Shown: positions 6,741-14,191 of the stretch, in pieces
Position numbering within the stretch: the stretch's first letter is position 1
How the letters are laid out: every line of letters starts with the position of its first letter
Assembly: GCA_947628105.1 (NCBI GenBank)
Contig: CANQYN010000023.1
Coordinates: forward strand, 1 to 14,281
Direction: 5' to 3'
Source of the DNA: an uncultured Bacilli bacterium
GTDB taxonomy: Bacteria > Bacillota_I > Bacilli_A > RF39 > UBA660
DNA: 14,281 bases
Notes under the pieces: generated by a model
Databases searched by the model: none
Seen by the model: only the letters and a program-made list of their open reading frames with translations
What the model was told of the DNA's origin: nothing
Program-made: the position numbers and the translations under genes

Positions 6741-7493
6741 ATGAAAGTATCTTTTTTAACACCTCACGATGAAATCATTTCAATGGATTATTCTGAGGTC
6801 GATTCCTTTTGTCAAGAACGATGTCTTCAAAAAGAAAATAAAGAAAAGTTTAACGCTTTTTCTAGAAAATATCATTATTTTCATCCTTACTTTGATTTTG
6901 TTATGAAAGAATATCAATATATTTTTAAAAATCCTCTTTTTTTAGAACAAAAAAGTTTAGTATTAAAAAATAACGTTTATTATCTTGTCGAAGATAAAGG
7001 AGAAACATATCATAAATTAATGGAAAAATCACCACTTCCTGATTGGGAATATGCTTTTTTAGTTCCTTGTTCTGATAAGAATTTAAATATTAAGATGGCA
7101 ACCATATTTAATTTTTCTGATTGTATTATCGATCCTAATAAAGTATCGATGATGGAAAATTTAAATTCTATTTCTAAAGATGGATCTCATACGATTACAG
7201 CAAATACAGTATTACATCAATTATTGATGTTTCATCCGTCGTTATCAAAAAAATTAGAAAATATTCCTAAAAAACATATTCATTATGCGTTAAATTACCT
7301 GGTTTCTAACTTTGGATTTTTAGAATGTGATAGTAAATCAAAAAACATTTTAGGAAATCGTTTTCAATTAAACAATATGTTACAAAATTATGTAACTGAT
7401 ATGGAAAAACAATTAAATGTCAATTTCATTTCTCTTCAACAGAAAGATGATGATATACTAGATTATACTAGTTATATGCATTTTAGGAGGTAA
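6741..7493 (+). CDS. Unrecognised protein encoded between ruvA and ruvB
   Basis: 250 residues, no family recognised. It appears soluble, with no signal peptide or TM helix. Visible features are an aromatic segment YHYFHPYFDFVMKEYQYIF (44-62), a probable beta-rich middle with WEYAFLVPC and IKMATIFNFSDCIIDP (about 102-132), and a helical C-terminal half with VLHQLLMFHPSLSKKLENIP (157-176). Cysteines are scattered (24, 28, 110, 128, 196) and make no clear zinc motif. ATG 6741 follows the ruvA stop directly (TAGATG) with no recognisable ribosome binding site, so translation is probably coupled to ruvA. Its last two codons plus stop (AGG AGG TAA) are the ribosome binding site of ruvB. This double coupling implies coexpression with RuvAB and makes a role in recombination or repair a reasonable guess, not a shown one. 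Confidence 0.85.
   Translation: MKVSFLTPHDEIISMDYSEVDSFCQERCLQKENKEKFNAFSRKYHYFHPYFDFVMKEYQYIFKNPLFLEQKSLVLKNNVYYLVEDKGETYHKLMEKSPLPDWEYAFLVPCSDKNLNIKMATIFNFSDCIIDPNKVSMMENLNSISKDGSHTITANTVLHQLLMFHPSLSKKLENIPKKHIHYALNYLVSNFGFLECDSKSKNILGNRFQLNNMLQNYVTDMEKQLNVNFISLQQKDDDILDYTSYMHFRR
7485..7490 (+). promoter_or_regulatory. Ribosome binding site of ruvB embedded in the preceding gene
   Basis: AGGAGG is both the last two codons (Arg-Arg) of the upstream gene and the ribosome binding site of ruvB, 6 bases before ATG 7497. It ties the two genes together. Confidence 0.85.
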
Positions 7494-7496
7494 TAT

Positions 7497-8492
7497 ATGG
7501 ATAGAATTATAACAAATGAAGAATTGATAGAAGATACACAAGAAGAAACGTTACGTCCGGAGAGTATCGAAGAATATATTGGGCAAAAAGAAGTCAAGGA
7601 AAATATCGATATTTTCATTAAGGCTGCAAAAATGAGAGATGAATCATTAGATCATGTTTTGTTGTATGGCCCACCAGGATTAGGAAAAACTACGTTGGCT
7701 CATATTATCGCGAATGAATTAGGAAGCAATATCAAAACAATTACGGGACCTTCTATTGAAAAAAGTGGCGATTTAGCCGCTGTTTTATCTAATTTAGAAT
7801 CAGGAGATGTATTATTTGTCGATGAAATTCATCGAATTCCTCGTTTTATTGAAGAAATTTTATATTCGGCGATGGAAGATTTTAAATTGAATATTATTGT
7901 TGGAAGCGATAATTCTAGTCGAAGTATTAATATAGATCTTCCTCCTTTTACTTTAGTCGGCGCTACTACAAGAGCAGGCGATTTATCCAGCCCTTTACGT
8001 GATCGTTTTGGAATTGTTTCGAAACTACAATTTTATACTACGGAAGAATTGACGCAAATTGTAAAAAGAACGAGCCGAGTATTAGAATGCCCAATCGATC
8101 AAGATGCGGCTGTCGAGTTAGCGCGTAGAAGTAGGGGAACACCTCGTATTGCCAATCGCTTGTTTAAAAGGGTGAGAGATTATGCTCTTGTCTTAGGAAG
8201 TGGAACGATTGATTTAGCAATTACAAAAACAGCTTTGGATAAATTAAAAGTAGATTCATTGGGATTAGACGATACAGATTACCATTTATTAAAATCAATT
8301 ATCGAAAAATTTAATGGCGGACCTGTTGGAATTGAAGCTATCGCTTCTTCCATTGGAGAAGAACAAACGACGATAGAAGATGTATACGAACCATATTTAT
8401 TACAAACGGGTCTTTTAAAAAGAACGAGTCGTGGTCGAATGGTAACGGATAAAGCTTATCAGCACCTAAAGATAGAAAAGAAAGAAAAATAA
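7497..8492 (+). CDS. ruvB: Holliday junction branch migration ATPase RuvB
   Basis: AAA+ motor that, as hexameric rings, pumps DNA through RuvA-bound Holliday junctions. 331 residues, full length. N-terminal RPESIEEYIGQ is typical. Walker A is GPPGLGKT (58-65), Walker B with the DEIH box VLFVDEIH (105-112), sensor 1 region VGATTRAGDLSSPLRDRFG (154-172) including the arginine finger just before FG, and sensor 2 in RGTPRIANRL (about 203-212). The C-terminal winged-helix DNA-binding domain includes EAIASSIGEEQTTIEDVYEPYLLQ and GLLKRTSRGRM. All key residues are present. The gene closes the ruvA-orphan-ruvB unit and is followed by a terminator and the queA promoter; ruvB-queA adjacency is common in bacteria. 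Confidence 0.97.
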   Translation: MDRIITNEELIEDTQEETLRPESIEEYIGQKEVKENIDIFIKAAKMRDESLDHVLLYGPPGLGKTTLAHIIANELGSNIKTITGPSIEKSGDLAAVLSNLESGDVLFVDEIHRIPRFIEEILYSAMEDFKLNIIVGSDNSSRSINIDLPPFTLVGATTRAGDLSSPLRDRFGIVSKLQFYTTEELTQIVKRTSRVLECPIDQDAAVELARRSRGTPRIANRLFKRVRDYALVLGSGTIDLAITKTALDKLKVDSLGLDDTDYHLLKSIIEKFNGGPVGIEAIASSIGEEQTTIEDVYEPYLLQTGLLKRTSRGRMVTDKAYQHLKIEKKEK

Positions 8493-8514
8493 TTTTGAAG
8501 AATGTTATTAAAAA

Positions 8515-8547
8515 CAAAAGGGACACTTTAAATTTAGTGTTCTTTTT
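8515..8547 (+). terminator. Rho-independent terminator after ruvB
   Basis: GGACACT (8521-8527) pairs with AGTGTTC (8536-8542), one G-U pair, loop TTAAATTT. Flanking A and T residues extend the stem, and the T run 8543-8547 follows. Confidence 0.8.
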
Positions 8548-8555
8548 GTTATAAT
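8527..8555 (+). promoter_or_regulatory. Promoter of queA, overlapping the ruvB terminator
   Basis: TATAAT (8550-8555) is a perfect -10. TTTAAA (8527-8532) at 17 bases is a weak -35 (4 of 6) lying in the loop of the ruvB terminator. Transcription would begin near 8562, 22 bases before the queA ATG, which excludes the in-frame ATG at 8554 as a start. Confidence 0.65.
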
Positions 8556-8583
8556 GGTACTACTTGAAAAGGAAATGAGAATT

Positions 8584-9609
8584 ATGAAAACAGAAGATTT
8601 TAATTATGAATTACCCGAAGAATTAATCGCTCAAACACCAGCTTTAAAAAGAGATCAATCACGGTTGATGGTATTAGATAAAAAGACAGGGGCGATAGAG
8701 CATCGGCATTTTGCCGATATCATTGACTATTTAGATGAAAATGATGTTTTAGTTCTAAATGACACTAAAGTAATTCCAGCCCGAATTTTTGGCATAAAAG
8801 AAAAGACAGAAGCTTTGATTGAAGTATTATTATTGAAAGAAAAAGAAGATAATGTTTGGGAGTGTTTAACAAAACCGGCTAAAAGAGTTCATAAAGATAC
8901 CGTAATTTCTTTTGGAAATGGCCTTTTAAAAGCAAAATGTATCTCTGAAAAAGAAGATGGAATACGGGAATTTCAATTATGTTATGAAGGCATTTTATTA
9001 GAAATATTAGATCGTTTAGGAGAGATGCCACTTCCTCCTTATATTCATGAAAAATTAAAAGATAAAAATCGTTATCAGACAGTTTATGCAAAAAATTATG
9101 GAAGTGCAGCGGCCCCTACGGCAGGGCTTCACTTTACGGAAGAATTATTGCAGAAGATAAAAAGAAAAAATATTCAAATCGTTACCATTACATTACATGT
9201 TGGCCTAGGTACTTTTCGTCCTGTTAATGTAGAAGACGTCACCAATCATAAAATGCATAGTGAATTTTATCAAATGTCAAAAGAAGTAGCGAATATTTTA
9301 AATCAGGCGAAAAAAGAAAAAAAACGAATCATTAGTGTAGGAACTACTTCTACTAGAACGTTGGAGACTATTATAAAAAAATATCATCAATTTCAAGAAT
9401 GTAGTGGATGGACTGATATTTTTATTTATCCAGGATATACTTTTGAAGCAGTCGATGCTTTAATCACTAATTTTCATCTTCCTAAATCAACGTTGCTTAT
9501 GTTAGTAAGTGCTTTTTCTTCCAAAGAAATAATATTAAAAGCATATCAAGAAGCCGTACAGAAAAAATATCGGTTTTTCTCTTTTGGAGATGCTATGTTT
9601 ATAAAATAG
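8584..9609 (+). CDS. queA: S-adenosylmethionine:tRNA ribosyltransferase-isomerase
   Basis: Transfers and rearranges the ribosyl group of S-adenosylmethionine onto preQ1-modified tRNA (position 34 of GUN anticodons), giving epoxyqueuosine. 341 residues, normal length. The start MKTEDFNYELPEELIAQTP is the family hallmark and decides for ATG 8584; the upstream in-frame ATG 8554 lies inside the -10 box. Other signatures are LVLNDTKVIPAR (56-67), GEMPLPPYI (146-154), AAPTAGLHFT (176-185), GLGTFRPV (207-214), TNFHLPKSTLLMLVSAF (295-311) and FGDAM (334-338). The ribosome binding site is AAGGA at 8569-8573. miaA follows 15 bases later, so two tRNA anticodon-loop modification genes share a unit. tgt, which inserts preQ1, is not in the window. 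Confidence 0.96.
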   Translation: MKTEDFNYELPEELIAQTPALKRDQSRLMVLDKKTGAIEHRHFADIIDYLDENDVLVLNDTKVIPARIFGIKEKTEALIEVLLLKEKEDNVWECLTKPAKRVHKDTVISFGNGLLKAKCISEKEDGIREFQLCYEGILLEILDRLGEMPLPPYIHEKLKDKNRYQTVYAKNYGSAAAPTAGLHFTEELLQKIKRKNIQIVTITLHVGLGTFRPVNVEDVTNHKMHSEFYQMSKEVANILNQAKKEKKRIISVGTTSTRTLETIIKKYHQFQECSGWTDIFIYPGYTFEAVDALITNFHLPKSTLLMLVSAFSSKEIILKAYQEAVQKKYRFFSFGDAMFIK

Positions 9610-9624
9610 AAAAGGATAAAGAAT

Positions 9625-10524
9625 ATGGTAATTGTAATAACAGGACCTACCGCAGTAGGAAAAACAAAATTAAGTATCGCTCTAGCTTCCTCTTATCATG
9701 GAGAAATTATTAATGCCGATAGTACTCAAATATTTAAACATCTTAATATCGCTACTGCGAAAGTAACGAAAGAAGAAATGGGAAAAATTCCTCATCATTT
9801 ACTTGACATAAAGGAATTAGATGAAAATTATACCGTCTATGATTATCAAATAGATGCTAGAAAAAAAATAGAAGAGATAGAAAAAAAGGGAAAAATTCCT
9901 ATTTTAGTAGGAGGAACAGGTCTTTATATTAAAGCTGCTCTATATGATTATCGTTTTGAAGAAGAAAAAGAGATGAGTGATGAATATGATACCTTTTCGA
10001 CAGAAGAATTGTATCAACGATTATTGTCGATTTATCCTCAGACAAAAATTCATCCTCATAATCGCAAGCGAATTGTTCGATCATTAAATTATTATAAAAT
10101 TCATCATAAAATATTAGAGGAAGAGAAAAAAACGGATCATCTTTTATATGATGCTATTTTTATTGGATTAACTACTGATAGAAAAACATTATATGAGCAC
10201 ATTAATAAAAGGGTAGATCAAATGATAGAACAAGGATTAGTAGAAGAAGCAAAAAAAATATATGACTTATCTATTCGTAGTAAAGCAGTAATGACACCGA
10301 TTGGATATAAAGAACTTTTTCCTTATTTTGAACATAAAAAATCGTTGGAAGAATGTATCGATGATATTAAGAAAAAAAGTAGACATTACGCGAAAAGACA
10401 ATATACGTGGTTTTTTAATCAGATGAATATTACTTGGTTTGAAACAAATTACACTGACTTTACACAAACGATTAGAAATGTTGAAAAATACATAAAAAGA
10501 GAAGAAAAAGCGCGGAAAAACTGA
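9625..10524 (+). CDS. miaA: tRNA dimethylallyltransferase
   Basis: Transfers the dimethylallyl group of DMAPP to A37 of tRNAs reading UNN codons (i6A37). 299 residues, near normal length. P-loop GPTAVGKT (7-14); the catalytic and substrate stretch INADSTQIF (29-37), where many homologues have DSMQVY, keeping Asp32, Ser33 and Gln35; HHLLDI; and VGGTGLYIKA followed by a relatively short insertion region. The C-terminal tRNA-binding part has NRKRIVRSLNYY, TPIGYKEL and SRHYAKRQYTWF, all expected. Ribosome binding site AAGGA lies 8 bases before ATG 9625. It is the second gene of the queA unit. Its TGA stop overlaps an extended -10 promoter for the next gene. Confidence 0.95.
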   Translation: MVIVITGPTAVGKTKLSIALASSYHGEIINADSTQIFKHLNIATAKVTKEEMGKIPHHLLDIKELDENYTVYDYQIDARKKIEEIEKKGKIPILVGGTGLYIKAALYDYRFEEEKEMSDEYDTFSTEELYQRLLSIYPQTKIHPHNRKRIVRSLNYYKIHHKILEEEKKTDHLLYDAIFIGLTTDRKTLYEHINKRVDQMIEQGLVEEAKKIYDLSIRSKAVMTPIGYKELFPYFEHKKSLEECIDDIKKKSRHYAKRQYTWFFNQMNITWFETNYTDFTQTIRNVEKYIKREEKARKN

Positions 10525-10530
10525 TATAAT
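10522..10530 (+). promoter_or_regulatory. Extended -10 promoter for the AI-2E family gene
   Basis: TGATATAAT is an extended -10 (TGN plus perfect TATAAT) overlapping the miaA stop codon (10522-10524). No -35 is visible at the proper distance, which extended -10 promoters can tolerate. The start would lie near 10537, just ahead of the ribosome binding site AAGGGGAT (10540-10547). Confidence 0.6.
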
Positions 10531-10553
10531 AAAAAAAGTAAGGGGATGATAAA

Positions 10554-11696
10554 ATGAAAAAAAATACAAATGGAAAATCAGTTGATTATCAAAAATTGAA
10601 TGATGTCATTGGGTTATCAAAAAAAATTTTATATATTGCCTATATTTTGATTGTTATTATCGCATTATATACACTTACGATTTTATGTAAAGAGGTTCAT
10701 GCTCAAGCGACTATTGTCAGTCTATTAAAAATAATATCACCACTTTTTATTGGATTATTTTTAGCTTGGTTAATTGAACCAATCGTAAAATTTTTAGAAC
10801 GAAAAAAAATACGAAGAGGACTTGCGACACTATTAACATATTTGTTATTTATTTCGTTTATTGTCATTTTATTGAGTTCGATTATTCCTATTTTATCAGA
10901 TCAAATTAATGATTTTGTACGAATGATTCCTACGGTCATTACTGCTATTGAAAATTGGATGGATAATATTCTAGCTCGTTTAAATAGGATTGTCGATTTT
11001 GATGTCGTGTCACTTCGAGCTAATATCTTTTCTCATTTCCGAGATTTTGGAAATAATCTTACAGAATCGCTTCCTAGTATGACGGTAAAAATCTTTACTA
11101 GTTTCATTTCTGGAATGGGAACGATTTTAATTGGATTAGTAATAGGTTTTTATTTATCATTAGGATTTAAAAATGTAACTGATTCTGTAATTACTTTATT
11201 ACCTAAAAAAATGCAAGATGATGCTCGTGATTTATCAAATGAAGTAAATACTACTTGTCGCCAATTTGTAAAAGGGGCTTTGTTAGATTCTACTTTGATT
11301 TTTGTCGTCTCATCGATTGCTTTTACTCTATGCGGATTAAAAGCTTCCTTGCTTTTTGGATTATTTTGTGGTATAACTAATATTATTCCTTATGCAGGCC
11401 CTTATATTGGCGGAGCTCCTGCTGTTATCGTTGGATTTTCTCAAAGTCCAACGATAGGAATATTTACGTTAATTTCCATTGTGATTATTCAAATGATTGA
11501 AGGAAATTTTTTACAGGCTTTGATTATGAGCAAATCAACGAAGTTACATCCTGTTACGATTATGCTTGGATTACTTATTTTTGGCCATTTCTTTGGCATT
11601 ATCGGAATGGTAATTTCAACGCCATTAATTGGAGCCGTTAAAACAATTTTAATTTTCTTTAATGAGAAATATCAAGTTATTACGACAAATGATTAA
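10554..11696 (+). CDS. AI-2E family (PerM/YrrI-type) membrane transporter
   Basis: 380 residues of the PF01594 family, integral membrane proteins that include the proposed AI-2 exporter TqsA and several cation/proton antiporters; the substrate cannot be read from sequence. About seven or eight TM helices: one near residues 23-45, a pair at about 60-75 and 85-112, then a soluble amphipathic stretch (about 115-170), and a C-terminal bundle. Family motifs are SPLFIGLFLAWLIEPIVKFLERKKIRRGLATLL in the first third, NIIPYAGPYIGGAPAVIVGF and the closing segment KLHPVTIMLGLLIFGHFFGIIGMVISTPL. A gene of this family (yrrI) also sits beside alaS in Bacillus subtilis, so this is conserved synteny. The stop at 11694-11696 lies only about 10 bases before the T-box leader of the alaS unit. 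Confidence 0.9.
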   Translation: MKKNTNGKSVDYQKLNDVIGLSKKILYIAYILIVIIALYTLTILCKEVHAQATIVSLLKIISPLFIGLFLAWLIEPIVKFLERKKIRRGLATLLTYLLFISFIVILLSSIIPILSDQINDFVRMIPTVITAIENWMDNILARLNRIVDFDVVSLRANIFSHFRDFGNNLTESLPSMTVKIFTSFISGMGTILIGLVIGFYLSLGFKNVTDSVITLLPKKMQDDARDLSNEVNTTCRQFVKGALLDSTLIFVVSSIAFTLCGLKASLLFGLFCGITNIIPYAGPYIGGAPAVIVGFSQSPTIGIFTLISIVIIQMIEGNFLQALIMSKSTKLHPVTIMLGLLIFGHFFGIIGMVISTPLIGAVKTILIFFNEKYQVITTND

Positions 11697-11822
11697 AACG
11701 AGGATAAAGGATAAGTAAAATGAAATGATTGATAGAAAGCTTATGGTAGATGGAAATAAGTAAGAGTTTCATTTGAAAGCTACCTTTTAGTGTAATTAAA
11801 AATTACCGGTGAAACCGTTATC

Positions 11823-11861
11823 AAAATAAAGATACAATTAGGATGGTACCACGGTTATTTT
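11823..11861 (+). promoter_or_regulatory. Antiterminator helix of the T-box
   Basis: AAAATAA (11823-11829) can pair with TTATTTT (11855-11861), enclosing the T-box core. TTATTTT is also part of the left arm of the terminator, so the two structures exclude each other, as the T-box mechanism requires. Confidence 0.65.
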
Positions 11862-11893
11862 CGTTCCTAGAAAATAATGGTGGTTTTTCTTTT
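11848..11893 (+). terminator. Regulated terminator of the T-box leader
   Basis: ACCACGGTTATTTTC (11848-11862) pairs with GAAAATAATGGTGGT (11870-11884) with one mismatch and one G-U pair, loop GTTCCTA. TTTTTCTTTT follows (11884-11893). The left arm overlaps the T-box core. Confidence 0.92.
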
Positions 11894-11909
11894 AGAAAGG
11901 AGATTATCG

Positions 11910-12440
11910 ATGAGAATCTATGTGATTGGTGGAAGAAGTAAAAGTGGGAAAGATACTGTTGCTAAGACAATTGATCAATATTTAAAACAAAAAAATCAAA
12001 AAGGAGCGATTATTCAATATTCTTATTATATTAAAGAATATGCCAAAAAAATAACAGGATGGGATGGTAGTGATAAAGGAAAACCCAGGACATTACTTCA
12101 ACAATTAGGAAGTGATATTCGTGATAAAATCAATAAAAATATTTTTGTAAATCGCATGTTAGAAGATATTAAAATCTATTCTGATTTTTTGGATTATTTG
12201 ATTATTTCGGATGCTAGAACAATCGATGAAATTGAAAACTTAAAAGAGGCATTACCAAATGTCATTTCCATTCATGTCGTAAGACCTAATTTTGATAATG
12301 GCTTATCAGAAGAGCAAAAAAAACATGTTACGGAAAATGAATTAGAACATTATATGACCTTTGATTATCAACTGGTCAACGACAAGACAAAAGAAGATTT
12401 AATTCATTCTGTAAATGAAATTATGGAGGAGATAAAATGA
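11910..12440 (+). CDS. Deoxynucleoside monophosphate kinase-like P-loop protein
   Basis: 176 residues. The P-loop GRSKSGKDT (8-16) is of the GxxxxGKDT type. The downstream pattern matches the phage/bacterial dNMP kinase group: YYIKEYAKKITGW (39-51), RTLLQQLGSDIRDKINKNIFVNRM (60-83), a strand ending in DAR (DYLIISDARTIDEIENLK, 95-112), IHVVRP (121-126) and HVTENEL (139-145). The likely role is ATP-dependent phosphorylation of a nucleoside monophosphate or similar small substrate; the actual substrate is unknown. ATG 11910 is chosen for its strong site AAAGGAGA (11896-11903); the in-frame ATG 11877 lies inside the T-box terminator and cannot be the main start. Its TGA overlaps the alaS ATG (ATGA), so both are translated together under tRNA-Ala control. 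Such a kinase in an alaS operon is unusual. Confidence 0.85.
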   Translation: MRIYVIGGRSKSGKDTVAKTIDQYLKQKNQKGAIIQYSYYIKEYAKKITGWDGSDKGKPRTLLQQLGSDIRDKINKNIFVNRMLEDIKIYSDFLDYLIISDARTIDEIENLKEALPNVISIHVVRPNFDNGLSEEQKKHVTENELEHYMTFDYQLVNDKTKEDLIHSVNEIMEEIK

Positions 12441-14191
12441 ACTTAAAAGACGAATATATAAAATTTTTTGTATCGAAAGGGCATAAACAAATACCGAGTG
12501 CTCCTGTCATTCCTGAAAATGATCCCACTTGTTTATTTACTACAGCGGGTATGCAACCATTAGTACCTTATTTAATGGGACAAAAACATCCAGCAGGAAC
12601 AAGACTTGTCGATTATCAAAAATGTGTACGATTAAATGATTTAGATGAAGTAGGAGATAAGACTCATCATACCTTTTTTGAAATGTTAGGGAATTGGAGT
12701 TTAGGCGATTATTTTAAAGAAGAATCTATCGCATGGAGTTTTGAATTTTTAACAGAGGTGTTACATATTCCTATAAAACGATTAGCAGTTACAGTATTTA
12801 AAGGAAATGACACAGTAGAAAAAGATACTGAATCGGCGAATTATTGGAAAAGTCATGGAATAAAAGAAGAAAAAATTGCATATTTAGATGCGGAAAATAA
12901 TTGGTGGGGACCAGCAGGAGAAACGGGACCTTGTGGACCCGATACGGAAATCTTTTATTGGCGTAGTAACGATGATGTTCCTGAAAAATTTGATCCAGAA
13001 GATGAACGTTGGGTAGAAATTTGGAACAATGTATTTATGCAATATAATAAAACAGATCAAGGAAAATTTGTCCCATTAAAACAAAAAAATGTCGATACAG
13101 GAATGGGTTATGAAAGAGTTGTTGCTGTATTAGAAGGAGTCGACGATAATTATCAAACTTCTGTTTGGAAAGATGTCATTCATAAAATAGAAGAAATTTC
13201 TCATCTTCCATATCAAGGAAACGAAAAAAGTATGCGAATTATCGCTGATCATCTTCGTACCAGTGTTATGATAGCAGGAGAAGATATTGGCATAAAACCC
13301 TCTAATACAGATCAAGGATATATTTTGAGAAGATTAATTCGAAGAGCAATTCGTCATGCGAAAGCATTAAATATTGATGTCTCTTCTCATTGGGAAGAAC
13401 AAATTGCTTCTCTTTTGATTGAACAATACCAAGAATATTATCCAGAAGTAAAAAGAAATAAAGAAGTAATTTTAAATGTTTTAAAAACAGAAAAAGAAAA
13501 ATTTTCTAAAACATTAGAAAAAGGATTACGAGAATTTGAAAAGGCTATCTCTCATCTTCAAGATAATGTAATTCCTAAAGAAGTTGCTTTTAAATTATAT
13601 GATACTTATGGATTTCCTATTGAATTAACAATCGAATTAGCATCAGAAAAAAATATGAAAGTAGATGAAAAAGGATTTCAAGAAAAATTTAAGGAACATC
13701 AAGAAAAGTCGAGAATGGGGGCAGAGCAAAAATTCAAAGGGGGATTATCTGGTCAAGGAGAGATGGAAACAAAATATCATACAGCGACTCATTTATTGAA
13801 TGCTGCTTTAAAAGAAGTACTAGGAAGTCATGTTCATCAAAAAGGAAGTAATATTACGCCAGAAAGAATGAGATTTGATTTTTCGCATGATAAAAAAATG
13901 ACAGAAGAGGAAAAACAAAAAACAGAAGATTTAGTAAATGATTATATCAAACGGGCAATTCCCGTTGAAAAATTAGAAATGAAAAAAGAAGATGCTTTGA
14001 AACTAGGGGCAGAAGCAATGTTTATTGATAAATATGGCGACGTTGTAACTCTTTATAAAATCGGAGATGTTTCTTTAGAATTTTGCGGGGGACCTCATGT
14101 TTCAAATACGAGTGAATTACCACACTTTAAAATCATAAAAGAAGAAGCAAGTAGTTCAGGAGTAAGAAGAATTAAAGCAAAATTACAATAG
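12437..14191 (+). CDS. alaS: Alanyl-tRNA synthetase, short form lacking the beta-barrel and C-Ala domains
   Basis: Charges tRNA-Ala with alanine. 584 residues against about 870-880 for the usual bacterial enzyme. The class II core is complete: motif 2 region THHTFFEMLGNWSLGDYFK (76-94), NNWWGPAGETGPCGPDTE (154-171), WNNVFMQYN and motif 3 DTGMGYERV (220-228). The tRNA-binding helical region runs to about 430. The editing domain follows almost directly, with its zinc-site motifs HTATH (448-452) and CGGPH (550-554), so mischarged-Ser removal is probably retained. The beta-barrel segment with the usual YAESGGQ motif is missing, as is the C-terminal C-Ala dimerisation domain; the gene ends at SSGVRRIKAK, where editing domains end. 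The stop is clean and a terminator-like hairpin follows, so I read this as a natural short form. Details such as FTTAGMQPLVPYLMG and KHPAGTRL recall short AlaRS proteins of Patescibacteria. Confidence 0.93.
   Translation: MNLKDEYIKFFVSKGHKQIPSAPVIPENDPTCLFTTAGMQPLVPYLMGQKHPAGTRLVDYQKCVRLNDLDEVGDKTHHTFFEMLGNWSLGDYFKEESIAWSFEFLTEVLHIPIKRLAVTVFKGNDTVEKDTESANYWKSHGIKEEKIAYLDAENNWWGPAGETGPCGPDTEIFYWRSNDDVPEKFDPEDERWVEIWNNVFMQYNKTDQGKFVPLKQKNVDTGMGYERVVAVLEGVDDNYQTSVWKDVIHKIEEISHLPYQGNEKSMRIIADHLRTSVMIAGEDIGIKPSNTDQGYILRRLIRRAIRHAKALNIDVSSHWEEQIASLLIEQYQEYYPEVKRNKEVILNVLKTEKEKFSKTLEKGLREFEKAISHLQDNVIPKEVAFKLYDTYGFPIELTIELASEKNMKVDEKGFQEKFKEHQEKSRMGAEQKFKGGLSGQGEMETKYHTATHLLNAALKEVLGSHVHQKGSNITPERMRFDFSHDKKMTEEEKQKTEDLVNDYIKRAIPVEKLEMKKEDALKLGAEAMFIDKYGDVVTLYKIGDVSLEFCGGPHVSNTSELPHFKIIKEEASSSGVRRIKAKLQ

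Larger units (their letters stand above)
11706..11893 (+). ncRNA. T-box leader, alanine-type, controlling the kinase-alaS unit
   Basis: Transcription-attenuating riboswitch that senses uncharged tRNA. The T-box core AGGATGGTACCACGG (11840-11854) is unmistakable. Stem I: AAAGG (11706-11710) pairs CCTTT (11783-11787), and AAATGAAA (11718-11725) pairs TTTCATTT (11767-11774). The specifier loop between them has the AGTA motif (11714-11717) on the left and GAAAGCTA (11775-11782) on the right. The apical part CTTAT/ATAAG carries a GGTAGATGG loop. Stem III is CGGT-GAA-ACCG (11807-11817). The specifier is read as GCT (Ala, 11779-11781); the overlapping AGC would be Ser. The UGGU bulge (11844-11847) pairs with ACCA, fitting tRNA-Ala with discriminator A. 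Confidence 0.93.

Noticed and set aside
8554..8583. ATG 8554 as start of queA
   Set aside because: It lies inside the TATAAT -10 box, and family alignment starts at MKTEDF (8584).
11877..11909. ATG 11877 as start of the kinase
   Set aside because: It lies in the right arm of the T-box terminator; ATG 11910 has a strong ribosome binding site and begins just before the P-loop strand.
12437..14191. alaS as a broken pseudogene
   Set aside because: The protein ends cleanly after a complete editing domain, a terminator-like hairpin follows, and the missing beta-barrel is an internal deletion with the frame kept, so a natural short form fits better.
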